Shown: positions 33,953 to 42,014 of the stretch, piece by piece
Layout: the number at the start of each line of letters is the position of its first letter
Position numbering within the stretch: position 1 is the first letter of the stretch
Source of the DNA: Coprothermobacter platensis DSM 11748
GTDB lineage: Bacteria > Coprothermobacterota > Coprothermobacteria > Coprothermobacterales > Coprothermobacteraceae
NCBI RefSeq assembly: GCF_000378005.1
Contig: NZ_KB899040.1
Location: forward strand, 938,145-1,002,144
Direction of reading: 5' to 3'
Length of the DNA: 64,000 bases
Program-made: the position numbers and the translations under genes
Notes under the pieces: model-generated
Told to the model about the DNA's origin: nothing
Database searches by the model: none
The model's input: the letters and a program-made list of their open reading frames with translations, nothing else

Positions 33953-34904
33953 AATCTGCACCTCCAACATTCACATGCCACCAATGTAATTCATTCCCTA
34001 ACCTGATAAGTGCATCCCAATAATCTTTCCCGCCTCTTATCCCTTGCTTATCCAAGTTTCTTAGTTCTTCCACCAGGCTACTAACGTTATTCATATTGGA
34101 GACCAATTCTTTCACCCTATTCACATCCATCTGAGGCACCACGTAATCGTACTTATCAATATTCTCTGTGGGAACCATTTTCATTTTATTTGAATCAACA
34201 ATCTCCACCAATCCACGTTTTTCTAAGTCTTTAACCAACGCTTTGAAGTTTGGATATCCCCAGTCATGTTCTGTAAAGTCAGGCATAACCATGGTGAGCA
34301 TCTCCTTTAGTATTGAAGGGGATAGCTCATAATTCATAAACTTAATAAAACGTATGATTCCACCTATAGTATTAAAAAAGCCATCAAAATCTTTTCCAGC
34401 TCTGTTTTTAGACAAGTTCTTCAAACCACCCGCAAGTTCACTCAGTGATACAAAAACATCTGCCGAATTTTTCAGCGCTTCAGATGTTATTTGGTCATCT
34501 CCCACAGCTATGACTTCTTTACCTAAAGCCTGAAGTGCCTTTATAGCTGGAATGAAATCTCTGTCAGCAGATACAAAGACAAAACTGCTTATATTGTCTC
34601 TTTCGTAGCCGTACTTCAAAGCATCCACTGTTATCTGCATGTCAGCCATGTTTTTTACAATGTTGCCACTTCTATGCGCATATACAAAAACGACATCATA
34701 ACCCATATCTACAGCAAAAGGAATAAGTGAAGCAAATACGCCCCATCCTGTATAGACTTTCGCTACGTCTATTTTGCCCATAGAATAAAAAACATCCATA
34801 ATCTTCTGCATAAGTTCCTGGGGTGTTTTATCGTATTTTTCGAGACTCTTAGCCAAATTTTCCAGATCGAGGAAAATACCAAAATGTTTGTTGTCAGATT
34901 GCAC
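33933..34904 (-). CDS. NYN-domain (LabA/DUF88) protein with C-terminal LOTUS-like domain
   Basis: A 323-residue protein. The N-terminal 155 residues form a NYN (PIN-like) ribonuclease domain: FGIFLDLENLA gives the first acidic residues, then MADMQITVDALKY and FVSADRDFIPAIKAL supply further conserved Asp residues. A central linker leads to YPNFKALVKDLEKRGLVEIV, which fits an OST-HTH/LOTUS winged helix, and a helical C-terminal end. The likely activity is RNA cleavage or RNA binding; no substrate is known. Start is GTG 34904, six bases after AGGAGG. It heads a two-gene unit with the membrane protein. Confidence 0.75.
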   Translation of the reverse strand: MQSDNKHFGIFLDLENLAKSLEKYDKTPQELMQKIMDVFYSMGKIDVAKVYTGWGVFASLIPFAVDMGYDVVFVYAHRSGNIVKNMADMQITVDALKYGYERDNISSFVFVSADRDFIPAIKALQALGKEVIAVGDDQITSEALKNSADVFVSLSELAGGLKNLSKNRAGKDFDGFFNTIGGIIRFIKFMNYELSPSILKEMLTMVMPDFTEHDWGYPNFKALVKDLEKRGLVEIVDSNKMKMVPTENIDKYDYVVPQMDVNRVKELVSNMNNVSSLVEELRNLDKQGIRGGKDYWDALIRLGNELHWWHVNVGGADFEKEEQ

Positions 34905-34987
34905 CGTTAACCTCCTAAGATATACAAACAACTCTTCACGTTAAATCGCTTCTATAAATGATAACATCTGCGAATAATAAACTGGGT

Positions 34988-34993
34988 TATAAT
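34988..34993 (+). promoter_or_regulatory. -10 box of the yibE/F-like gene
   Basis: TATAAT ends nine bases before the ATG at 35003, with no SD between them, giving a leader of about three bases or none. Confidence 0.5.
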
Positions 34994-35002
34994 ACCGCTC
35001 AT

Positions 35003-36151
35003 ATGACTAAGTTCGTTCCTTGGATAAAACGCGTTATTGCAGTGTTACTTCTTGTTATTTTGTGGAGGGTTTCACCTTGGGTAGTACCTACGAACGGCGC
35101 ACAGGAGGAAGGTTACTATAGAGGCATCGTTCAATCCGTTGTCCAAGAGCAACCTCAACAAACGACAACAGTACAGCTTGTTTCTGTAAAGTTAATCGAA
35201 GGACCATTGAAGAATCAAGAAATCTATGCCCAGAATATATACGATCCATCGATGTATGGTTCATTTATGGTCAAGCCTGGAACAAAAGTATTCATTTATG
35301 CCATCATGGACAACGGCAAAGTTTCGGATGCGTACGTACAGGATTTAGATAGGCTTTCAGGAATGATAACAGTGATTGTCGCATTTGCAGTGATTGTACT
35401 ATTGGTAGCTTACGGCAAAGGTTTAGACGCACTTCTGGGGCTGCTGATTACTGGTTTGTTTATTTGGAAGATCGCTATACCCATGATAGCGAATGGTTAT
35501 AACCCCATTTGGACATGCTTGCTTACGGTCTTAGTAGGTACCTTAGGAACTATCACGTTGGTAATGGATACGTTTGATAAAATCATCCTTTCTACAGCAG
35601 GAACTTTACTCGGTATAGGAAGTGCTTATATTTTCGGCATATGGGCGTCTCATGTTACCTCCGTCCACGGGGTAACATCTGAGATTTTTTCTTTCTTCCA
35701 ATTTTCTACAACGTTGAAAAACCTTAACCCTCTTTCCCTGTTTTTTGGAGCCATAATGATAGCAGCCTTAGGAGCAACCATGGATGTTGCCGTTTCTTTG
35801 GTATCCTCAGCGCGGGAAATAAGACTCCAGCAACCTGACATAGGTTTCTTTCAACTGTTTTCAAGCTTAACAAGAATTGGCAGAGACATGATAGGGACCA
35901 TGGTTAACACGCTTATATTTGCTTATGCAGGTTCTGAATTAGGCTTATTGGTTTATCTTTATAGTTCCGGAGAAAGTGTGGCCATCAAGTACATCACTGG
36001 TGAGTTTTTTGTGGGTGATGCCATAAGGGCAGTTGCAGCATCCGCAGGATTAATCTTGGCAATTCCGCTTACAGCCTTAATGGCCAGTGCGTTTTACTCA
36101 GGAAAGAATAAACGGACATTGGAAAAGAATAGCCGTAATCAAGCAGATTAG
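35003..36151 (+). CDS. YibE/F family membrane protein
   Basis: A 382-residue integral membrane protein. One N-terminal helix (about 6-25) is followed by a beta-rich extracytoplasmic segment (about 35-115, with YRGIVQSVVQEQ and QLVSVKLIEGPLKNQEI), then about seven helices. GLDALLGLLITGLFIWKI, LGATMDVAVSLVSSAREI and RIGRDMIGTMVNTLIFAYAG are YibE/F hallmarks. Function of the family is not established. I chose ATG 35003 over the in-frame ATG at 34958 because the TATAAT box lies between them. It ends one base before the convergent xth stop, with no terminator. Confidence 0.87.
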   Translation: MTKFVPWIKRVIAVLLLVILWRVSPWVVPTNGAQEEGYYRGIVQSVVQEQPQQTTTVQLVSVKLIEGPLKNQEIYAQNIYDPSMYGSFMVKPGTKVFIYAIMDNGKVSDAYVQDLDRLSGMITVIVAFAVIVLLVAYGKGLDALLGLLITGLFIWKIAIPMIANGYNPIWTCLLTVLVGTLGTITLVMDTFDKIILSTAGTLLGIGSAYIFGIWASHVTSVHGVTSEIFSFFQFSTTLKNLNPLSLFFGAIMIAALGATMDVAVSLVSSAREIRLQQPDIGFFQLFSSLTRIGRDMIGTMVNTLIFAYAGSELGLLVYLYSSGESVAIKYITGEFFVGDAIRAVAASAGLILAIPLTALMASAFYSGKNKRTLEKNSRNQAD

Positions 36152-36152
36152 T

Positions 36153-36908
36153 TTACTTCTCCAACACACATATTAACGGTGCATGGTCAGAGGGGGTAGG
36201 TTTGCGCCGTTTTCTCAAACTTGTCATTACATAGATATCTTTTAGCCTATTAACAAGCTGCTCGCTAACCAAAGCATAATCGATCCTCATGCCTTGGTCT
36301 TTCCAAACTCTTCCTTCTTTATAGTCCCACCATGTAAATTGTGTTTTATCAGGATATAACGACCTAAACGCATCAGTAAACCCTAAGTCCAGTATGTTCT
36401 TGAAAGCTTTTCGCTCTTCGTCATATGTTCCTATGGTGTCCTTAAGCAAGACTTCATCCCATACATCTCTATCTTCCACAGCAACATTAAAATCTCCCAT
36501 GAGAAGTATATTGGGATAACGTTTCAGCAGGTCGTCGATACGATGAGCAAACTCCTCATACCACTGTAACTTTTGAAAAAAGCGAGCTGCTCCACGTACA
36601 TCTCCATGAGGAGCATAAACACTAACTATCAGCAAGTCATCCAGAAGAACACCCAGAGTCCGGCTTTCTACTTCATCTAATATTTCAACAATATGGCATT
36701 CGTTTCTTGAACAAATGGCAACACCGTTATACCCTTTTTGGCCGTTAACATAGCAGTGAAACCCGTCAAAAACAGTATATGGAAACAAATCGTTTTCACA
36801 TTTTATTTCTTGCAAGCAGACCACATCAGGTTGCTCTTCTTCCAGCAGATCCTTTACGGGCTGAACACGAGCCCGAATACCGTTTACATTGAACGACGCG
36901 ACCTTCAT
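36153..36908 (-). CDS. xth: Exodeoxyribonuclease III (AP endonuclease)
   Basis: A 251-residue member of the exonuclease III family that cuts DNA at abasic sites. Visible motifs are SFNVNGIRARV, CLQEIKCEND with the metal Glu, VSVYAPHGD, LLMGDFNVAVEDRDVWD, FTWWDYKEGRVWKDQGMRIDYALVS and the terminal PSDHAPLICVL with the catalytic Asp-His. The ATG overlaps the alr stop by four bases. In this window it can act after the HhH glycosylase and beside UvrC in repair. Confidence 0.95.
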   Translation of the reverse strand: MKVASFNVNGIRARVQPVKDLLEEEQPDVVCLQEIKCENDLFPYTVFDGFHCYVNGQKGYNGVAICSRNECHIVEILDEVESRTLGVLLDDLLIVSVYAPHGDVRGAARFFQKLQWYEEFAHRIDDLLKRYPNILLMGDFNVAVEDRDVWDEVLLKDTIGTYDEERKAFKNILDLGFTDAFRSLYPDKTQFTWWDYKEGRVWKDQGMRIDYALVSEQLVNRLKDIYVMTSLRKRRKPTPSDHAPLICVLEK

Positions 36909-37951
36909 ACAAGAACCCGTGGTATCTTATGAGAAATGCCTGTTAATACCTCATAAGGTATTGTGTCTAATAGATTTGCCATGTCATCTGCCCAAAAATG
37001 ATCACTTCCCCACGCCCCCAGTAGAGTAACTTCATCACCTACTGCAACGTCTCCAGGTGCTTCGAACATGGTAAAATCCATGGTCACCGCACCAACCTGG
37101 GGTAAAGTGTAATTCTTAACGCCAGCTTTTGCTTTATTGCTAAGCCTTCTACTGTAACCGTCACCGTAACCCACAGGAACTGTCACAATATGCGATAAAC
37201 CCTGAGATTTCCATAACCAGTCATATGAGACGCCTTCATTGTCGATAAGTGTGTGCTCATGTACTATGCGAGCTTTTAAAGAAAGGACAGGCTTAACGCC
37301 ATTGTAGCCATAACCGTATAATGCAATTCCAGGTCGGTAGTGTGTAGCATAAGGCATAGAACCGCTTATGAGAGAACCTGAATTAGACAAATGTACCATT
37401 ATCCCGTCTGGAACCAGAGAAAGCACATTCCTAAAACGTTCTTCTTGAACTTTAAACAGATTAGACGTAGGAAGTTGAGAAGACATATGCGAACAGACGC
37501 CTTCTAACTTATCACCCACAACATGACATATTTCCTTTATGGTTGATCCATCATCCCAAGGAATACCTTCTCTATGCATGCCAATGTCCACAAACAAATG
37601 CAGCTTTAGTGGTAAATCTAACAGGCCTTTCTCCATCCACCTCTTGTCTGTGATGCAGAATCTTATACCCCTGCGTGCGAACTCAGAAGCCATATCTGGC
37701 ATGGGCAAATCATCCAATACTAAAATCCATTCTGCCCCAAGTTCGGAGAGCATGAGGGCGTCATCTGCGCACACAACGGCAAACTTCTTTACACCCAGCT
37801 TTAGCAATTCTGGTACTACTATCCCCATATCGTGCCCATAAGCATCGTCTTTAACAACCGCTATAGGTTCTAATGAAGGAAGTGAATCAGTTAGCAAAGA
37901 GACATTATGCTTTAAGTTTTGTTTAGAAATTTCGACCCATTTGTTCCACAT
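36905..37951 (-). CDS. alr: Alanine racemase
   Basis: A 348-residue fold-type III PLP enzyme that makes D-alanine for peptidoglycan. The PLP lysine is in VVKDDAYGHD. Other conserved parts are FVDIGMHREGIP (with the Arg that contacts PLP), CSHMSSQLP, the catalytic-Tyr region in SLKARIVHEH to GVSYDW, and VPVGYGDGYSRRLSNKA. It is slightly shorter than the common 370-390 residues. AGGAGG precedes the ATG by seven bases. It leads an alr-xth pair and shares the window with a class A PBP, an M23 peptidase and an aspartate racemase. Confidence 0.93.
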   Translation of the reverse strand: MWNKWVEISKQNLKHNVSLLTDSLPSLEPIAVVKDDAYGHDMGIVVPELLKLGVKKFAVVCADDALMLSELGAEWILVLDDLPMPDMASEFARRGIRFCITDKRWMEKGLLDLPLKLHLFVDIGMHREGIPWDDGSTIKEICHVVGDKLEGVCSHMSSQLPTSNLFKVQEERFRNVLSLVPDGIMVHLSNSGSLISGSMPYATHYRPGIALYGYGYNGVKPVLSLKARIVHEHTLIDNEGVSYDWLWKSQGLSHIVTVPVGYGDGYSRRLSNKAKAGVKNYTLPQVGAVTMDFTMFEAPGDVAVGDEVTLLGAWGSDHFWADDMANLLDTIPYEVLTGISHKIPRVLV

Positions 37952-37985
37952 TGTTTATCCTCCTAAATAAAAGAACTTAACATTT

Positions 37986-39989
37986 TCACAGGTAGTTGCG
38001 TTTTAAAAAGTGAACAAACTGTGCCGCTAAATACGGATCAAATTGTGTACCACCACACTTTGCTATTTCATCGATAGCTTCATTTAAGCTCTTGCCTTTT
38101 CTATAAGGTCTATCAGTACTCATAGCATCAAAAGCGTCGGCTAAAGCTAAAATCCTTCCTTCTATGGGAATTTCTTCGCCAGAAAGACCCCTGGGGTAAC
38201 CATTACCGTCCCAACGCTCATGATGAGCACCTACCCATTTAGCGTATTTCTTCAGAGTATCGCTTTGAGACAAGATTTCTTCAGAAAATACTGGATGCTT
38301 CTTCATTTCGATGTACTCTTCTGGTGTCAAAGAACCTGGCTTTTTCAACACATAATCTGCAACCCCAACTTTTCCGATATCGTGAAGTATGCCAGCCCAG
38401 TAAATATCTTCAACATTACTGCCAGTGTATCCAATGAAACTTGCAAAGTCTGAAGCAATTTTTGCTACCCTTTCCGAATGCCCAGCTGTGGATGGATCTC
38501 TGAATTCCAGCGCTTTAACTAAAATCAAAATGATTTCTTTTAAAAATTTACTTGCAGTCCGCTCATGTACTTTCAATGCAGTAAATGCACTAGCTAAGCT
38601 ACTTAGAGAATCAAACAACTCAAGGGACTGTTGGCTGAACTCTACTTCTTCAAAACTGTCAACAAATATAGAACCATACCACTGCTTGTTAACGAGCAAA
38701 GGGGCAGCCAATGAAACAGCAATAGGTTCTGGTCTAGCGCTGTTAAACACTGCTGCCACGTCGGGAGGCATATTACTGTCGTTTAGGGCTTGTACAACTT
38801 CTACCTCCGTAGGGTGGTAAATCCATTCCGGTTGCATGTCTAATGTTTCTAAGAGATTACTATATCCGACCAATGCCTTAAAACGTACCAATCCATCATC
38901 GTCCATGATAAGAATGGAGCCTGCTTGAGCCTCTGGAACCAGATTCAGTGCCAAATTCAAGAGGTATGTGTAAAATGTTTCGTCTTCCACATCTGGGCGT
39001 AACTGTCCCATCAAACTTAAAAGATTCTTTTCTTTCCCGCGCAAATCCTCTAATTCTTTGTTTACATTAAGTATTTCTTCATAAGAAGCTGTAAGTTGCT
39101 GATTTTCTGCAGCCAATTGTTCATAAGCTGCCCCTAATTCTCTTTTACTTAAACGCAGCATACGTAAAATCCAATAAAAGACCAAAGCCGCAGCCACAAC
39201 CCCAAAGAAAACACCGATGGCGACATTTCTTACCAACGAACTTACAAACTCTGAACTCAGATCCGCAGTCGCAAACCAGCGTTTGATCAATTCATCATAC
39301 TTGCCAGAGCTTTTAAGTTGAAGTAGTGCTTGATTTATCTGGCTCTGCAAAACAACATTCTTAGGGTTTACTCCGATAACATATTGAGCCAATTGGACTT
39401 TTTCGGGAAGTGTCTTTGTATCTTTTATGTTTGAATTCTGTACAAAATACTTATAACTCTCTTCGCTCATGAAGGCCGCGTTTACACGATTTGATTCCAA
39501 TGCATCGATAACTTCCTGCTGATTACCAAAGGAAATAATGTTTTTAAAATTGTGCATGGCAAGATATGTCTCCATGGTAGTTCCATCCACAACCGCAATC
39601 GTTTTCTGTTTGAGATCATCTACGGAATATGAACTGTCTTTTTTCACCACAATCACGTAATAAGGATAAAAGTAAGGGTCAGTGGGAAGTAACGTTGTAC
39701 TCGCGTTTTCGTAAAATCCCATCAACAATACGGCATCAGCTTTTCCCTGTTTTACTGCGTCAACGGCATCTGACTGATATGCCGTAGGCAGAAAATCAAC
39801 TTTTTGTTTAAGAACCTTACCAATTTCTTTGGCCAAGTCTACAGAAAAACCTTGAAGTTTGCCCGACTGCATATAGGCAAAAGGTGGATTATAAGCATGA
39901 ACCGAAAAAACAATATCGGCTTTTGCTCCCACCGGTATCAGGAACAACAGCAATGTTATAGACAGGCATACCTTCGCTTTTCGTGTCAC
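37986..39989 (-). CDS. Extracellular substrate-binding domain linked to GAF-like and HD-GYP c-di-GMP phosphodiesterase domains
   Basis: A 667-residue receptor. A signal peptide (1-24) leads to an SBP_bac_3-type amino-acid-binding domain (about 25-230), with FAYMQSGKLQGFSVDLAKEI. A membrane helix follows (about 250-275), then a coiled coil (about 280-320), a GAF-like domain (about 330-465) and an HD-GYP domain. The last shows HSERVAKIA, GILHDIGKVGV, HHERWDGNGYPRGL and DAFDAMSTDRPY, so metal ligands and the GYP motif are intact. It should hydrolyse c-di-GMP when an outside amino acid or similar ligand binds. The GTG start is six bases after TAAAAT, with only a marginal AAAGG. Confidence 0.9.
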   Translation of the reverse strand: MTRKAKVCLSITLLLFLIPVGAKADIVFSVHAYNPPFAYMQSGKLQGFSVDLAKEIGKVLKQKVDFLPTAYQSDAVDAVKQGKADAVLLMGFYENASTTLLPTDPYFYPYYVIVVKKDSSYSVDDLKQKTIAVVDGTTMETYLAMHNFKNIISFGNQQEVIDALESNRVNAAFMSEESYKYFVQNSNIKDTKTLPEKVQLAQYVIGVNPKNVVLQSQINQALLQLKSSGKYDELIKRWFATADLSSEFVSSLVRNVAIGVFFGVVAAALVFYWILRMLRLSKRELGAAYEQLAAENQQLTASYEEILNVNKELEDLRGKEKNLLSLMGQLRPDVEDETFYTYLLNLALNLVPEAQAGSILIMDDDGLVRFKALVGYSNLLETLDMQPEWIYHPTEVEVVQALNDSNMPPDVAAVFNSARPEPIAVSLAAPLLVNKQWYGSIFVDSFEEVEFSQQSLELFDSLSSLASAFTALKVHERTASKFLKEIILILVKALEFRDPSTAGHSERVAKIASDFASFIGYTGSNVEDIYWAGILHDIGKVGVADYVLKKPGSLTPEEYIEMKKHPVFSEEILSQSDTLKKYAKWVGAHHERWDGNGYPRGLSGEEIPIEGRILALADAFDAMSTDRPYRKGKSLNEAIDEIAKCGGTQFDPYLAAQFVHFLKRNYL

Positions 39990-39995
39990 CTTTAC

Positions 39996-40001
39996 ATTTT
40001 A
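39996..40001 (-). promoter_or_regulatory. -10 box of the HD-GYP receptor gene
   Basis: TAAAAT on the minus strand, exactly six bases before the GTG start codon at 39989; a leaderless message is predicted. Confidence 0.45.
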
Positions 40002-40043
40002 CAGCCATTGTAAGAAAATAAAAACGTGAGGAATACGAATGAT

Positions 40044-40466
40044 ATGTTTTTTCTTGGCACTTTCTTGGGAAAGGCTACACCATTAAGCGCGGGCTATGAT
40101 TTAGCCATATGTGAGGATGTAGATATACCATCTCATGATATTGTTCTGGCACGCACAGGTTTGAGAATCGCTTTGCCACGTGACAGTGTAGGGCTGATTG
40201 TACCCAGATCCAGTTCACCCTTAAAATGGGGTGTGACATTAGCCAATTCACCAGGCATATTGGATGCCGACTATCGCGGTGAAATCAAACTTATATTGCT
40301 TAATATAACAAACCATCATACGCACATACCATCAGGTACAAGGCTGGCACAGCTTGTTGTAGTGCCAGTTCTTAAAACAGAGCCCTTGCCTTTCGACGGA
40401 TCCATAGAGCAGTTCGAGCAGTCAAGCGATAGAGGATCAAATGGGTTCGGAAGTTCAGGAAGTTAG
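40044..40466 (+). CDS. dut: dUTP diphosphatase (trimeric dUTPase)
   Basis: About 140 residues. It converts dUTP to dUMP, keeping uracil out of DNA and feeding dTMP synthesis. The five dUTPase motifs are visible: SAGYDLAI, PRSSSPLKWG, NSPGILDADYRGE (with the catalytic Asp), GTRLAQLVVVPV, and the C-terminal SDRGSNGFGSSG arm that closes over the substrate. I favour ATG 40044, with GAGGA about eleven bases upstream; a GTG six codons earlier is possible. It converges on the folate operon and overlaps the folK/folC stop by four bases. Confidence 0.93.
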   Translation: MFFLGTFLGKATPLSAGYDLAICEDVDIPSHDIVLARTGLRIALPRDSVGLIVPRSSSPLKWGVTLANSPGILDADYRGEIKLILLNITNHHTHIPSGTRLAQLVVVPVLKTEPLPFDGSIEQFEQSSDRGSNGFGSSGS

Positions 40467-42013
40467 ACTTTTGGACAGGCGTTTAAATGCCTAAGTACAG
40501 GTCCAGCTAAGTAGAAAGAGCCCGCTACCAATGTGGGGACTGGTTCTCTCAGAGCATCGAATAAGTCTTCTACAAGAGGCAGTCCTTCTATGGATGCCAA
40601 TGCTCTTTGAGAAAATGGAGGATAGTAAGCGATATCGCTACTTATACGCGATAAATATTTTATTGCGCTTTTTACATCTTTTCCCTGGACCAAACCGAGA
40701 ATAACACGGATATTGTAAATATTAAGTGATTCCATGTTTTCTACAAGCGAACGAAAAGCTGGCTCATTGTGACCGCCATCGACAATAAGAAGCGGGTCCT
40801 TTCTCGCCACCTGAAAGCGAGCCGGTAAAAAGACATCTTTTACTTTAGAAAAATCTGGTTTTTCATGCGTGGCGTGCTCATACGCTTCACCGGCCAGCAG
40901 AATATTCCAAATCTGTTGAAGGCCAACCATTTTTGTATGTATTTCACCCACATCTTTTACGAAAGCGCTTGTCCCATCAAGTGTGGTATCAAATTTTCTT
41001 ACTATGTACTTATCTTTTACAGGTTCGCAAATCAAACCAGGTACTGGTTCCATACATACAACATCACCACTTACACTCTGTCGGATTTGTTCTAAATATG
41101 AATCGAAATCTTCAAACACATCGCTATGGTCTAAACCTAAGCTACATATAACAGTTAGGTCATGTTCCTTCACATTCGTAGCGTCACCCTTGGATTCCAA
41201 CCCTGTCTCCACGATAGCCCAAGGAACCTTTTCCTCCGAGAAAGACAAGTACGCTGCACCAGTTATCACTTCAAAGGGAGTTAACTCCAAAGAAAGGTCA
41301 TGGCTTACTGATATTATTTTCTGTTTGTAGGTAGAGAGGTTAACAGCGTTCCCTTTTATGGAAACCATCTCTGCAGGATCGCACACATAAGGCGAAAGGA
41401 ACAACCCAACCTTCTCATTGAATAATGAGGCTAAGAAGGAAGCTACAGAACCTTTTCCAGAAGATCCTGTTACATATATGGTTTTCATATTGTCTTGCGG
41501 ATTCCCAAGTGCAGATAAGACCATTCTTAGATTATTATTCTCTAATACAGTTGGCATGCGTGTAGTAAGATCATCCAAAAGTGAGCAAGCATCTTTGGCT
41601 AAAACGGGATGACGCCATTCTGGAAAATACTCGCAAAGCAACGTTAACAGAAAATCTCTATTATGCAAATCAGGATGAGGCAGTGTTAACGTACTACTTT
41701 TTTGAACCACATCGTCATAAGTAAGGATGTCCAAATCGATAGTCCTGGGCCCCCACCTTACATCTCGCAGCCTTCCCAAAGATCGTTCGACTTCTTGCAA
41801 ATTCTTGAGAAGCTCTTCTGGCATTACGGACGTTTTTCCTTTTCCAATAGCGTTCAAGAAAGGTGGTTGGTCCGTTTTACCATATGGAGATGTTTCCACG
41901 ATAGGTGTTATCTTTTCCCACTGTATAAACGTACCGCACATGCTAATAGCACGGTGTATGAAATTGGTACGATCTCCTATATTGGAACCAAAGGATATAT
42001 AAACTGTTGCCAT
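40463..42013 (-). CDS. folK-folC: FolK-FolC fusion: HPPK plus folylpolyglutamate/dihydrofolate synthase
   Basis: A 516-residue bifunctional folate enzyme. Residues 1-140 are HPPK, which pyrophosphorylates 6-hydroxymethyl-dihydropterin: VYISFGSNIGDR, SPYGKTDQPPFLNAI and RWGPRTIDLDIL. Residues from about 155 on are a Mur-ligase-type FolC, which adds glutamate to dihydropteroate or folate: P-loop VTGSSGKGSV at 181-190, VETGLESKGDATN, SLGLDHSDVF, and LPARFQVARKDPLLIVDGGHN. The FolC half is about 360 residues, shorter than the usual 420 or so, and GSSGKGS replaces the common GTNGKGS. It starts one base after the folP stop, so folP and folK-folC form an operon. Both halves look active by motif; the fusion is uncommon. 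Confidence 0.88.
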   Translation of the reverse strand: MATVYISFGSNIGDRTNFIHRAISMCGTFIQWEKITPIVETSPYGKTDQPPFLNAIGKGKTSVMPEELLKNLQEVERSLGRLRDVRWGPRTIDLDILTYDDVVQKSSTLTLPHPDLHNRDFLLTLLCEYFPEWRHPVLAKDACSLLDDLTTRMPTVLENNNLRMVLSALGNPQDNMKTIYVTGSSGKGSVASFLASLFNEKVGLFLSPYVCDPAEMVSIKGNAVNLSTYKQKIISVSHDLSLELTPFEVITGAAYLSFSEEKVPWAIVETGLESKGDATNVKEHDLTVICSLGLDHSDVFEDFDSYLEQIRQSVSGDVVCMEPVPGLICEPVKDKYIVRKFDTTLDGTSAFVKDVGEIHTKMVGLQQIWNILLAGEAYEHATHEKPDFSKVKDVFLPARFQVARKDPLLIVDGGHNEPAFRSLVENMESLNIYNIRVILGLVQGKDVKSAIKYLSRISSDIAYYPPFSQRALASIEGLPLVEDLFDALREPVPTLVAGSFYLAGPVLRHLNACPKV

Positions 42014-42014
42014 A

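Noticed and set aside
34958..35002. Longer start for the YibE/F protein
   Set aside because: The extra 15 codons contain the TATAAT box and do not look like a signal sequence; ATG 35003 is preferred.
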